From Paraburkholderia sacchari (GTDB taxonomy: Bacteria; Pseudomonadota; Gammaproteobacteria; Burkholderiales; Burkholderiaceae): a stretch of 64,000 nt of DNA. Every line of letters begins with the position of its first letter. Position 1 is the first letter of the stretch. The stretch spans positions 372,001 to 436,000 of the forward strand of contig NZ_JTDB02000002.1 in NCBI RefSeq assembly GCF_000785435.2, in the 5' to 3' direction. Shown piece after piece: positions 47,731-57,600 of this stretch. The notes below the pieces were generated by a model that saw nothing but the letters and a program-made list of their open reading frames with translations, was not told the DNA's origin and made no database searches. The translations under genes and the position numbers were made by a program.

Positions 47731-48554
47731 GCGCCGATGAATCGCTTGCGTCGATGCAGGCGGCTTTTGCCGCAGCGCTCGACGACCCAGCCGCCGATGC
47801 CGCGTTAGCCGCGGCATACCTTCGCGCCGGCGCTTCTATTGCAATCGCGCACGAACGTCTGGGCTTTTATCGCGGCAACGTGCGCGCTGCACGACGCGCT
47901 GCGCTGGCGAGCGCGTATCCGGTGCTCGCGGCGCTCGTCGGCGAGGCTTACTTCGATGCGCTCGCACTCGCTTATGCGCGGGCGCATCCATCGCGCGACG
48001 CCGATCTGAATCGCTTCGGCGCGGCCATGCCGGCCTTCATCGAGCGTTACGAAACCGATGAGCGCTACGCGTATTTCGGCGACGTCGCGCGTCTCGAATG
48101 GGCGCTGCACATGGCCGCCTTCGCCGCCGATGCCGAGCCGCTCGCGCCGGCGCAGTGGCAGGCGATTGGCGCGGAGCGGCTCATGGCGTCGCGGCTTGCC
48201 GTGCATCCAGCTTGTGTCGCGCTGGCCTCGGATCACGCGGCGCTCGCGATCTGGCGCGCGCATCAGCACGACGATCAAAACCTCGGCGGCAAAGCCCACG
48301 AAGGCGCGCGCCAGCACGCGTGGCCCGACCGCATCGATACGCCGGGCTGGGTGCTGATCGTGCGTCCGCGCTGGCGTCCCGCTGCGCTTGTCCACGCGCA
48401 GGCCGCGCACGAGGCGTTCGTGGCGCTTCAGCATGGCGCGACGCTCGACGAAGCGATCGAAAGCGCATTTGCCGTCGACAAGGATTTCGACTTCGCGAGC
48501 CAATGGCGCACGTGGATCGAGACGGGCGCGATTGTGGGCTTGCGGAGCGAATGA
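47727..48554 (+). CDS. bufC: DUF2063 partner protein of the MNIO enzyme (BufC)
   Basis: A 275-residue protein with an N-terminal DUF2063 domain (about 8-100, helical, with [26 protein letters not shown]) and a C-terminal region of about 150 residues. Such proteins bind the RiPP precursor and deliver it to the MNIO enzyme. The ATG overlaps the bufB stop (ATGA), so the pair is translationally coupled. No DoxX-type gene follows, unlike some bufferin loci. Confidence 0.9.
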   Translation: MSADESLASMQAAFAAALDDPAADAALAAAYLRAGASIAIAHERLGFYRGNVRAARRAALASAYPVLAALVGEAYFDALALAYARAHPSRDADLNRFGAAMPAFIERYETDERYAYFGDVARLEWALHMAAFAADAEPLAPAQWQAIGAERLMASRLAVHPACVALASDHAALAIWRAHQHDDQNLGGKAHEGARQHAWPDRIDTPGWVLIVRPRWRPAALVHAQAAHEAFVALQHGATLDEAIESAFAVDKDFDFASQWRTWIETGAIVGLRSE

Positions 48555-48587
48555 TGCGCTCATGAGCCTGCGATTGACGAGTAGCAA

Positions 48588-48636
48588 ATTATTACCCGGG
48601 TGATATTGTGCGGTTAAATTTATCCGGGTAATATTC
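48588..48636 (+). promoter_or_regulatory. duplicated operator-like sites upstream of the DUF2239 gene
   Basis: Two near-identical 16-mers, TTACCCGGGTGATATT (48592-48607) and TTATCCGGGTAATATT (48620-48635), lie 28 bp apart. The first contains a self-complementary ACCCGGGT, and ATTACCCGG/CCGGGTAAT (48591-48599/48624-48632) are inverted arms. They sit 30-75 bp before the ATG and look like a dimer-binding operator pair. Confidence 0.65.
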
Positions 48637-48664
48637 GCTCCGTGATTCGATACAGGAGCAAGTC

Positions 48665-49303
48665 ATGGCAATTTCCAACGAAGTCTCGCCACGAGGCACA
48701 GGCGTCACGGCCTTTGCGGGCACACGGCTGATCGCGCGCGGTGCGCCGCTAGAAGTGGCGCTGGCGGTGAAGGCCGCGCTGGAGGGCGGAGAAACCGCCC
48801 AGGTGCTGGTGTTCGACGACCGCGACGCGAAGCCGGTGGAATTCGATCTGCGCGGCCGGCCCGCTGACGTTGCCGCGCGCCTCGCCGCCGATGCGGCATG
48901 GCAAGCCCGCGCTGAAGACGAACAACAAACGCAGCCGGACGAACCCGGCGAAGACGCCCCGCGCGGCCGGGGCCGGCCCAAGCTCGGCGTGGTGGCGCGG
49001 GAAGTCACGCTGCTGCCGCGCCATTGGGATTGGCTGGCGGCGCAGCCGGGCGGCGCGTCGGTGGTGCTGCGGCGGCTCGTGGAGAGCGCGCGTCATGCAA
49101 GCGAGGCGAAGGACCGCGTGCGGATGTCGCAAGAGGCGGTGCACCGTTTCATGACCGCGCTGGCGGGCAATCTGCCGGGCTACGAGGAAGCGCTGCGCGC
49201 GCTGTACGCCGGCGAGCGCGCGCGCTTCGAGGCGTGGAGCGTGGATTGGCCCGAGGGCGTGCGCGACTATGTGCGGGAGCTCGCGCAGGGCGCGTTCGCT
49301 TGA
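48665..49303 (+). CDS. DUF2239-family protein
   Basis: A 212-residue cytoplasmic protein of unknown function. Residues about 15-75 form an alpha/beta segment (TAFAGTRLIARGAPLEVALAV, LVFDDRDAKPVEFDLRG), followed by an acidic linker and a basic GRGRPKLGVVAREVTLLPRHWDWL stretch that may contact DNA or a partner. CAGGAGC precedes the ATG. The two CCGGGT-type sites upstream suggest regulation by a dedicated repressor, perhaps itself. Confidence 0.88.
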   Translation: MAISNEVSPRGTGVTAFAGTRLIARGAPLEVALAVKAALEGGETAQVLVFDDRDAKPVEFDLRGRPADVAARLAADAAWQARAEDEQQTQPDEPGEDAPRGRGRPKLGVVAREVTLLPRHWDWLAAQPGGASVVLRRLVESARHASEAKDRVRMSQEAVHRFMTALAGNLPGYEEALRALYAGERARFEAWSVDWPEGVRDYVRELAQGAFA

Positions 49304-49388
49304 AGCCGCAACCAGCCATAACCTGCCAGGACTTCTGCCGGCGCGGCGTCATCGTCAGCCGCACCGGATAAGCGCATTAAAAATACCC

Positions 49389-49430
49389 GGGCAAAAAAAA
49401 GCCGCTCAGGCCACATGGACATGAGCGGGA
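49389..49430 (-). terminator. minus-strand terminator
   Basis: Stem CCGCTCA/TGAGCGG with a 13-nt loop; on the minus strand it is followed by eight T. It terminates a leftward transcript, which supports the small ORF just to its right. Confidence 0.8.
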
Positions 49431-49468
49431 AGTCGGAGAGTTTACATTTACAACCTCTGCATGATCTG

Positions 49469-49744
49469 TCATGGGGTCACGCAGCAGATGTAGTCTAAGT
49501 CGCGGGTATCTCCGTCGATATAGGAGTAGTCCGAAACTCCCGTCAGGCGCTCGCGCGCTGTAGCTCCGTTCACAAGCACGGCGTCGCAAGTCCGCCTTGC
49601 CACGTCGTTTGCGGCTCCGTACACTCGCGCGAGATTTCTTCCCCCGAAAAGATAAGACCCAGACAAGACCCGATCGCGCCGGCAGCCACCGCAGTCACCG
49701 GCGCAGGACGACCAACAACGGTCAATAACGGTCAACAACCGCAC
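49469..49744 (-). CDS. possible small unrecognised protein
   Basis: A 91-codon frame opening with GTG. The C-terminal about 55 residues (GGRNLARVYGAANDVARRTCDAV, then NGATARERLTGVSDYSYIDGD) look like a real soluble domain, and a strong minus-strand terminator lies 40-80 bp after the stop. The N-terminal part is Cys/Arg-rich and poor as a protein; a downstream TTG start or a frameshifted signal peptide are alternatives. It is divergent from the permease gene. Confidence 0.42.
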   Translation of the reverse strand: MRLLTVIDRCWSSCAGDCGGCRRDRVLSGSYLFGGRNLARVYGAANDVARRTCDAVLVNGATARERLTGVSDYSYIDGDTRDLDYICCVTP

Positions 49745-49756
49745 AAGAGGAGCCCC

Positions 49757-51061
49757 ATGTCCGACTCATATTTTCCCCGCTGGCGCGCGCAAACGAGCAC
49801 CGCGAAAAGCGTCGTCGCGCCCGACGAACGCCTGCCCTGGCCGCAGATGTTCGCGATGGGCGTGCAGCACGTCGTCGCCATGTTCGGCTCGACGGTGCTC
49901 GCGCCGCTGCTCATGGGCTTCGATCCGAACCTGTGCATCTTCATGTCGGGCATCGCTACGCTGCTGTTCTTCGTCGTGGTGGGCGGGCGCGTGCCCAGCT
50001 ACCTCGGGTCGAGCTTCGCGTTCATCGGCCTCGTGATTGCCGTCACGGGCTATAGCGGCCACGGACCGAACACCAACATTGCGGTCGCGCTCGGCGGCAT
50101 CATCGCGTGCGGCGTGGTCTATGCGCTGATCGGCGTGCTGGTTTCGGTCGTCGGCACGGCGTGGATCGAAACGCTCATGCCGCCCGTGGTGACCGGTGCG
50201 ATCGTGGCCGTGATCGGCCTGAATCTCGCGCCTATCGCCGTGAAGAGCGTGAGCGCTTCGCAGTTCGATTCGTGGATGGCGCTCGTCACCATTCTCTGCG
50301 TGGGCGGCGTGGCCGTCTTCACGCGCGGCATGCTCCAGCGCCTCCTGATTCTCGTGGGGCTCGCGATTGCCTACGCGATCTATGCGGTCGTGACCAACGG
50401 CCTCGGCATGGGCAAGCCGATCGACTTCGCGATCGTCGGCAACGCGGCCTGGTTCGGCATGCCGAAGTTCACCGCACCGGTGTTCGACCCGCATGCGATG
50501 ACGATGCTCGTGCCCATCGCCGTGATTCTCGTGGCCGAGAACCTCGGTCACATCAAGGCCGTCGCGGCGATGACCGGCCAGAACCTCGACCGCTACGTGG
50601 GCCGCGCGTTCATTGGCGATGGTCTTGGCACCATCGTCTCGGGCTTCTCGGGCGGCACGGGCATGACCACCTACGCGGAGAACATCGGCGTGATGGCCGT
50701 CACCAAGATCTATTCGACGCTAGTGTTCGCGATTGCCGCGGTCATCGCGCTTGCGCTCGGCTTCTCGCCGAAGTTCGGCGCGGTGATCCAGACGATTCCG
50801 GGGCCGGTGCTCGGCGGCACGTCCATCGTCGTGTTCGGTTTGATCGCCGTGACGGGCGCGCGCATCTGGGTCGTCAATCGCGTCGACTTCTCGGATAACC
50901 GCAACCTGATCGTGGCCGCCGTCACGCTCGTGCTCGGCGCGGGCGACTTCTCGCTCAAGCTCGGCAATTTCGGGCTCGGCGGCATTGGCACCGCAACCTT
51001 CGGCGCGATCATTCTCTACGCGCTGCTGCGCAAGAAGCCGGCGCAGGAAGCGGCGGTTTAA
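49757..51061 (+). CDS. uracil/xanthine permease family transporter (UraA-like)
   Basis: A 434-residue nucleobase:H+ symporter of the NCS2 family with about 14 membrane segments. The signature region VLVAENLGHIKAVAAMTGQNL holds the substrate-contacting Glu, and SGFSGGTGMTTYAENIGVMAVT is the second half-site, both as in UraA. MGVQHVVAMFGSTVLAPLLMGF matches the first helix. Uracil is the most likely substrate. An AAGAGGAG ribosome site precedes the ATG, and a strong terminator follows. Confidence 0.93.
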   Translation: MSDSYFPRWRAQTSTAKSVVAPDERLPWPQMFAMGVQHVVAMFGSTVLAPLLMGFDPNLCIFMSGIATLLFFVVVGGRVPSYLGSSFAFIGLVIAVTGYSGHGPNTNIAVALGGIIACGVVYALIGVLVSVVGTAWIETLMPPVVTGAIVAVIGLNLAPIAVKSVSASQFDSWMALVTILCVGGVAVFTRGMLQRLLILVGLAIAYAIYAVVTNGLGMGKPIDFAIVGNAAWFGMPKFTAPVFDPHAMTMLVPIAVILVAENLGHIKAVAAMTGQNLDRYVGRAFIGDGLGTIVSGFSGGTGMTTYAENIGVMAVTKIYSTLVFAIAAVIALALGFSPKFGAVIQTIPGPVLGGTSIVVFGLIAVTGARIWVVNRVDFSDNRNLIVAAVTLVLGAGDFSLKLGNFGLGGIGTATFGAIILYALLRKKPAQEAAV

Positions 51062-51105
51062 GGCCCGGAGCCTTCGCGCGCCAGTGGCGCGCGTGACGCT
51101 CGCGC

Positions 51106-51157
51106 ATGAAAAAACGCGACGCCTTTTTCGAAGGGCGTCGCGTTTGTTTTTGGTGCG
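51106..51157. terminator. bidirectional terminator between uracil permease and antiporter
   Basis: Stem AAACGCGACGCCTTT/AGGGCGTCGCGTTT with T runs on both sides (TTTGTTTTTGG on plus; TTTTTTC on minus). Placed between convergent genes. Confidence 0.9.
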
Positions 51158-51199
51158 CGGGTTCGTGTGCTTCTTCGGTGCGGCCGCGTTTATCCGCGC

Positions 51200-52867
51200 T
51201 TAACCGCGATTGCGTCCGCGCGTGGTCATCGCGGTTTCGGAGAGATCGACTTCTCGCATCAGCTTCGTGAGCGTCTCGTCGTTGATCGTCTGGCGGTTGC
51301 GCAGGTCGAGCAGCGTCGCGCGCTCGGCGCGCATGGCCGCAAGGCGCATCTGTAATTCGAGCGCTTCCGCCTCGCGCGCGTGTTTGGCGCGGTCGCGGTC
51401 GGCGTCGAGCGTCGCGAGGCGTCGCCGGTAAGTGTCCATTACGCGCGCCGTGACGTCGGCGGCGTAGGCGGCCTGCGATTCGTCCATATCCTCGGTGGCT
51501 TTTTCGTGCAGCGCATCCACGGCGCGAATCGCGGCCTGTGCCGCCTGGGCGCGCGCGGCGCGTTCCTCGGCGGCGTGCGCCGGATGCGCGCCGCGCTTCA
51601 CGCCGCGCAGCAGCAGCGGCAGCCCGACGATCGCCACCATCAGCGAGGCGAGAATCACGCCCGAGGCGATGAAAATGGCGGTGTCGCGGCCCGGCAGCGG
51701 CGCGCCGCTCGCGAGCGCCACGGGCAGCGAAAGCACGCCCGCGAGCGTGACCGCGCCGCGCACGCCGGCCACGGTCGTGATCGCCACGGTGCGCAGGCCC
51801 GGCACCGCGTTGGCTACGCCCTGGCGCGCGGCGCTGCGGCTCGCCGCCCAGCGCAGCAGCCACACCCAGCCGAAGCGCATCGCGTAGAGCGCTACGAGCA
51901 CAGCGGCGATATAGCCGATGAGACGCATCATCTGCACGTTGCTCGTGTGATGCGCGTCGAGCAGCGCCTTGCCGAGAATGCCGGGAAACTGCAGCCCGAG
52001 CAGCGTGAACACCATGCCGTTGAAGACGAACTCGATCATCTGCCAGGTGCTGTTCGCGCGCACGCGCGAGGACACCGGCCCCATGTGCGCGACGCTCGTG
52101 TAGTTCATCATCATCCCCGCGGCCACGGCGGCGAGCACGCCCGAGACTTCGAGATGTTCCGCGAAGAGATAGGCCGCGAACGGAATCAGCAGCGTCATCA
52201 CGACGCCGGGCGCGGGATCGCCTTCGCTGGTCGTGTTCAAAAAGCGCGAGGACGCGAAGCTGAACAGCCAGCCGATCGCCGCGCCCACCGCGAGCCCGCC
52301 CGCCGCGATCACGAAGAAGCTGAGCGTGGCGTCGCGCAGCGAGAAGTAGCCCGTGAGCGCGGCGGCCACGGCGAACTTGAGCGCGACGAGGCCGGACGCA
52401 TCGTTCATCAACGCTTCGCCTTCGAGGATGTGCATGAGCTGCGCGGGAATCCGGTCCTTGCCGGCGATGGCCGAGAGCGCCACGGCGTCGGTGGGCGAGA
52501 GCACGGCGGCGAGCGCGAAGGCCACCGGCAACGAAATCCGCGGCACGAGCCAGTGCACGAAATAGCCCACCGCCACCACGGTGAACAGCACGAGGCCGAG
52601 CGCGAGCATCAGGATCGCGCGCCGCTGCAGGAAGAATTCGCGCTTGGGGATGCGCCAGCCGTCCGCGAACAGCAGCGGCGGGATGAACAGCGCCATGAAG
52701 ATATCGGGATCGAACGTGACGTGCGGATTGATGCGCGGAAACGTGAGTAAGGCGCCGATGGCGATCTGCAAAAGCGGCAGTGGCAGCTTGACGGGCAACA
52801 GACGCACGATGACGCCCGAAAGTGCCACGGCAAGGAGCAGAATGAGAACGGTGAAAATGGTTTCCAT
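51200..52867 (-). CDS. Na+/H+ antiporter (CPA1/NhaP type)
   Basis: A 555-residue cation/proton antiporter. The N-terminal about 400 residues contain about 12 helices with ALAAVLSPTDAVALSAIAG and LEGEALMNDASGLVALKFA, the latter holding the essential Asn-Asp pair. The C-terminal about 140 residues are a cytoplasmic coiled-coil tail (ERAARAQAAQAAIRAV, RDRAKHAREAEALELQMRL) that probably regulates transport. It matches the YjcE-like group. Role: pH and sodium homeostasis. Confidence 0.93.
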   Translation of the reverse strand: METIFTVLILLLAVALSGVIVRLLPVKLPLPLLQIAIGALLTFPRINPHVTFDPDIFMALFIPPLLFADGWRIPKREFFLQRRAILMLALGLVLFTVVAVGYFVHWLVPRISLPVAFALAAVLSPTDAVALSAIAGKDRIPAQLMHILEGEALMNDASGLVALKFAVAAALTGYFSLRDATLSFFVIAAGGLAVGAAIGWLFSFASSRFLNTTSEGDPAPGVVMTLLIPFAAYLFAEHLEVSGVLAAVAAGMMMNYTSVAHMGPVSSRVRANSTWQMIEFVFNGMVFTLLGLQFPGILGKALLDAHHTSNVQMMRLIGYIAAVLVALYAMRFGWVWLLRWAASRSAARQGVANAVPGLRTVAITTVAGVRGAVTLAGVLSLPVALASGAPLPGRDTAIFIASGVILASLMVAIVGLPLLLRGVKRGAHPAHAAEERAARAQAAQAAIRAVDALHEKATEDMDESQAAYAADVTARVMDTYRRRLATLDADRDRAKHAREAEALELQMRLAAMRAERATLLDLRNRQTINDETLTKLMREVDLSETAMTTRGRNRG

Positions 52868-53250
52868 CGATGAAGTGAGGCGCGGGCGCGGTGCGCCCTT
52901 TGAGTGTGTCCCTTTAATGCGGAAGCGTTGCGAACGAATGCGGAACAGGCCTGGCGAGGCCGCCGGCGGCTGGCGGGCAGTGTAGCTCGGGGCGGGCTTG
53001 GCGCGCCGCGAACCCGGCAGCGGCCGCGCGTGAGGTTGACGCGCATTGTGTCATGCGAGCGCGGCCGGGCGTGATGCACGAAGTTGGTGCGCCCGCAGCC
53101 GTTGCATGCCCGCTGGCCGCGCATGCACGCGGATAAAACGAGGTATGCGTGCGCACGAACCTTGCTTGATCGTTACCCAACCACAGGAGGCGCAACGCAG
53201 GGACCGCCGGCACGCGAGCCGTGGCGATCAACTTGCGCGAAGAGGAAAGC
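52868..53250. other. divergent intergenic region, no gene seen
   Basis: 383 bp between the antiporter (minus) and the EAL gene (plus). High GC with no recognisable promoter boxes. An in-frame GTG at 53221 could extend the EAL protein by ten residues but the ATG at 53251 has the better ribosome site. Confidence 0.45.
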
Positions 53251-54555
53251 ATGAGCACAGAGCAACATGACAAGACGGCCACCGCGCCTCATGGCTTCGA
53301 CCTGAGCGTCGCATCGGGGCTCGAGCGCTATAGCGTGCAACACGGCGAGCTCACGCTCACGAGCGTGTTTCAGCCCGTTTTCAGCCTCTCGCATATGCGC
53401 GCGATCGGCTACGAAGGGTTCTTGCGCGCACACGACGCGCTCGACCGGCCTGTCTCGCCGCTCGATGTGTTCGGCGCTGCCGCGCGCGTGGGCGAGGCGC
53501 TCCTCGTGGACCGGCTCGCGCAGGCACTGCATCTCGAGAACTTCGCGTTGCTGGGAGCCGAGCGCGAATGGTTGTTTCTGAACGTGCATCCGGGCACGCT
53601 GACCGATCCTTATCACGCGGCGGCGCTGCTCGCGAATCTGCGGCGGCTCGATTTGCCGCCGCGGCGCATCGTGCTCGAAGTGCTGGACGTGCCGGAGATG
53701 CCGGACGTGAACCCGGTCGATGCCATGGATCTCGACGCGCTCGCGCACGCGGTGGCCGAGTTTCGCGAGCGCGGCTTTCTCGTGGCACTCGACGACTTCG
53801 GCGCGGGCCATGTCGACATCGGCCGCGTGTGGCAGTTGAATCCCGATATCGTGAAGCTCGACCGCATCATGCTGCTGCACGCCGCGCATCGCGCCGACAT
53901 GGCCGCGACGCTGCCCGCGCTCGTCGCGTTGCTGCACGAAGCGGGCAAGCTGGTGCTGATCGAGGGCGTGGAAACGGAGCAGGAGGCGCAGCTCGCGCTC
54001 TCATGCAACGCCGACTTCGTGCAAGGCTTTTTCTTCGCGCGGCCCGCCCCCGGCCTGACCGATGCGGCGCACGCGCAAGCCGTGATCGCCGAGGCCACCG
54101 AGCGCTATCGCGAGCAGACCGAAGCACGCGAGCGCAGCACGGCAAGCCGTCTTGCGCCCTACGTGCGCGCGTTCGAGCGCGCGGCCGAGCGCCTGGGCGC
54201 GGGTGAGGCGCTGGAGGAGGTGTGCTGGAATTTCCTCGCGCTCGATCACGCGGCGCGCTGCTTTTTGCTCGACGCGAACGGGCGTCAGGCGGGGCGCAAC
54301 GTGGTGCTGCGCGTGGACCGCGCCGAGCACGATGCGCGCTTCCTGCCGCTCGACGACGCGCAGGGCGCGAACTGGCTGCGCAGGCCGTACTTCCGCGCGG
54401 CGCTGGTGGCGCCAGGGCGCGTGCACGCGAGCTCGCCGTATCTTTCGATCAACGAAGCGCTGCCGTGCGTGACGCTCTCGATGGCGGTGCAGGTGGGCGA
54501 CCGCCTGTGCGTGCTGTGCGGCGACGTGGACTGGTTTGCTGCAGAGCCGGCCTGA
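53251..54555 (+). CDS. EAL-domain protein with C-terminal sensor-like domain
   Basis: A 434-residue predicted cyclic-di-GMP phosphodiesterase. The EAL motif itself reads EGF (Glu55), but the other metal and substrate residues are present: Asn111 (FLNVHP), Glu143 (VLEVLD), Asp181-Asp182 (LDDFGAG), Lys202 (VKLDR), Glu238 and Glu241 (IEGVETEQE), and Gln258 (VQGFFF). The C-terminal about 150 residues resemble the PAS-like YkuI_C domain seen after EAL domains. No membrane segment, so it is cytoplasmic. Activity is likely but the altered EAL tripeptide leaves a binding-only role possible. Confidence 0.88.
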   Translation: MSTEQHDKTATAPHGFDLSVASGLERYSVQHGELTLTSVFQPVFSLSHMRAIGYEGFLRAHDALDRPVSPLDVFGAAARVGEALLVDRLAQALHLENFALLGAEREWLFLNVHPGTLTDPYHAAALLANLRRLDLPPRRIVLEVLDVPEMPDVNPVDAMDLDALAHAVAEFRERGFLVALDDFGAGHVDIGRVWQLNPDIVKLDRIMLLHAAHRADMAATLPALVALLHEAGKLVLIEGVETEQEAQLALSCNADFVQGFFFARPAPGLTDAAHAQAVIAEATERYREQTEARERSTASRLAPYVRAFERAAERLGAGEALEEVCWNFLALDHAARCFLLDANGRQAGRNVVLRVDRAEHDARFLPLDDAQGANWLRRPYFRAALVAPGRVHASSPYLSINEALPCVTLSMAVQVGDRLCVLCGDVDWFAAEPA

Positions 54556-54583
54556 GCGCGGGCCAGACGGCCCGAAGCTACCG

Positions 54584-54630
54584 ACGAAAAAAAGCGGCGC
54601 GAGTGTGAGGCACTCGCGCCGTTTTTTTGC
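54584..54630. terminator. bidirectional terminator after the EAL gene
   Basis: Stem AAGCGGCGCGAGTG/CACTCGCGCCGTT with a TGAGG loop; runs of seven A before and seven T after give efficient termination both ways. It serves the EAL gene and the convergent oxidoreductase gene. Confidence 0.92.
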
Positions 54631-54649
54631 GTCTTGACGACCACGCTTC

Positions 54650-57600
54650 TTACTTGGCAACCACCACCGGAATACCGCGCAATGCCCCCACACCCTTGAA
54701 CGACGCGAGCGCCTCGGTGACGGCCTCGCTCGTCCTCACGTCGATGTTCAGGCGCGTGGCGAGTTCGCGCTCGCTGCGTTTGACCGAGGCGAGATTCGCG
54801 AGCTTCACGTGGCCATAGCCGCGCACGCGCTGATGCAGGCTTGCGAACTTCGCGAGCTCGGCGGCATTGTCAACGGTGACGTTCGCAAGCGCGCCGCGCA
54901 GCGTCGCCTCGTAGTCGTCGGCGAGGGCGCGTTCCATGCGCCGCTCGAGCGTCTTGCCGAACGGGTCGAGCCACGTACCGCGCACGCCGCGCCCCTTCGC
55001 GAGCAGCGCGAGCCCGGTCCACAGCCACTGGCCGAACTGCATCTTGCGCGGATGCTGGCCGTTCTTCTCGCGCGCGATGAGCGGCGGCGCGAGGTTGAAT
55101 TTCACTGTGAAGTCGTTGCCCGCCTTGCCTTCGAACTGCGCTTCGAGCGCGGCGCGGAAGGCCGGATCGGCGTGCAGGCGTGCCACTTCGTATTCGTCCT
55201 TCACGGCGAGCAGCTTGTAGAACGTGGCCGCGACGGCGCGCGCGAGCGCTTGATCGTCGGATTGATCCGCGCGGCGCGCGGCATCGACCAGCGCGCGATA
55301 ACGCTTCACGTAGCCAGCGCCGCCGTAGGCGAGCAGACGCTGCTCGCGGTCGGCGATCAACTCGTCGAGCGTTTGCGTGAGCGTGCGCACCGTCGCTTTG
55401 GCGGCCGCCGCGCGTTGCGTGTCCAGCGCTTCGAGCGCAGCAGCGTCGGCGGCGGCGAGACGCCCAATCGAGAACGCAAACAGGTTCGCCTGCACGGCCA
55501 CATTGTTCAACTCGATCGCACGCGTAAGCGCCGCGAGCGACACCGGCACGAGGCCAAGCTGCCACGCGAAGCCGAGCATCACGATGTTCGCGCCGATCGT
55601 GTCGCCGAGGAAGCGCTGCGCGAGCGCCTGGGCATCGCATGCGGCGAGCGGGTCTTGCGCAGCGCTTTTTTCATTTGTGGCGCCGTTGGTCGCCGCGTGG
55701 CGCATCTTCGCGAGCAGTGCGTCGGCGTGCAGGTTCGCCTCGGGGTTCTGCACGAACGCGGCGTTCGGAATTTCATGCGTGTTCACGACGATGCGCGTGC
55801 GGTCGTGGCGCACCGTTTGCAGCGCGTCGGCGCTCGCGCCCACCACCATGTCGCAGGCGAGCAGCAGGTCGGCCTGCTGGGTGTCGATGCGCACCTGGTT
55901 GAGCAGTGCGTCGTTTGCTGCGAAGCGCACGAACGACAGCACCGAGCCGCCCTTTTGCGCGAAGCCCATGAAGTCGAGCACCGAAGCGCTTTTGCCTTCC
56001 AGGTGCGCGGCCATGCTGATGAGCGCGCCCACCGTCACCACGCCCGTGCCGCCCACGCCGGTCACGAGAATGTCGTAAGGCGCGTTGTCGAGATGCGTGG
56101 CCGGAAGCGGCAGCGCATTCACGCGCGCAGCGAGCGCCTGCGGATCGAACGCCGCGCCCGCAGCCTTTTTAAGCTTGCCGCCTTCGATGGTGACGAAGCT
56201 CGGGCAAAAGCCGTTCACGCACGAATAGTCCTTGTTGCACGACGACTGGTCGATGCGGCGCTTGCGGCCCAACGTCGTTTCCACTGGCTCGACCGAGAGG
56301 CAGTTCGACTGCACGCCACAATCGCCGCAGCCTTCGCAGACTTCCTCGTTGATGAAGAGGCGCTTGTCCGGATCGGGGAATTCACCCTTTTTGCGGCGGC
56401 GGCGTTTTTCGGCGGCGCAGGTCTGGTCGTAGATCAGCACGGTCACGCCCGGCGTTTCGCGCAGTTCGCGCTGCACGGTGTCGAGTTCGCTGCGGTGATG
56501 GAACGTCGTGCCCTTCGGAAACAGGCCGTGGTGGCCATCGTATTTCTCGGGCTCGTCGCTCACAACTACGAAGCGCGAGACGCCCTCGGCTTCCACCTGG
56601 CGCGCGATCTGCGGCACGGAGATGCTGCCGTCCACGGGCTGGCCGCCGGTCATCGCCACGGCGTCGTTGTAGAGGATCTTGTAGGTGATGTTGGCCTTCG
56701 CGGCCACGGCCTGGCGAATCGCAAGGATCCCTGAATGAAAGTAGGTTCCGTCGCCGAGATTCTGGAACACATGACGCGTGTTCGTGAACATCGAATGCGA
56801 GGCCCAGTCCACGCCTTCGCCGCCCATCTGGATCAGGCCTGTGGTGTCGCGCTCCATCCACGAAGCCATGAAGTGACAGCCAATCCCGGCCTGCGCGATC
56901 GAGCCTTCGGGCACCTTGGTCGAGGTGTTGTGCGGGCAGCCCGAGCAGAAGTACGGCGTGCGGCGCACGGCATCCGCGACGTTCGACAGGATCTGCGGCG
57001 CCACCAGATCGACCACGCGCTCGCGGCGGTCGAGCATCGGCTTGTGCTGCGCGAGCCACGCGGCGAACACCGGCAGGATGCGCGAAGGGCGCAGCTCGCC
57101 CAGATCGGAGAGCAGCAGCGTGCCGTCCTCGGCGTGCTTGCCGACGATGGCCGGGCGCGCGCCGTCCTTGCGGTTGTAGAGATAGTCCTTGATCTGCTGC
57201 TCGATCACGGGGCCCTTCTCTTCGATCACGAGCACATTGGAGAGGCCCGAGACGAACGCGTCGATGCGCGACATCTCCAGCGGGAACGAGAGCCCCACCT
57301 TGTAGATGCGCACGCCCGCGCAGTCGAGATCGTCGACCGTGAGGTCGAGACGGCGCAGCGCTTCCATGAGGTCGAGATGCGCCTTGCCGCAGGTCACGAT
57401 GCCCACGTCCGCGTGCGGGCTCGGCGCGATCCACTTGTCGATGCTGTTCACGCGCGCGAAGTGGCGCACGGCGTCGAGCTTGGCCGCGAGGCGCTGCTCG
57501 ATCGACAGGCTCGGCAGGTCGGGCCAGCGGTTGTGCAGGCCGCCAGGCGGTGGGGTGAAACCCGACGTTGCCAGATCGGGAGCCTGCCAGTCGGTTTTCA

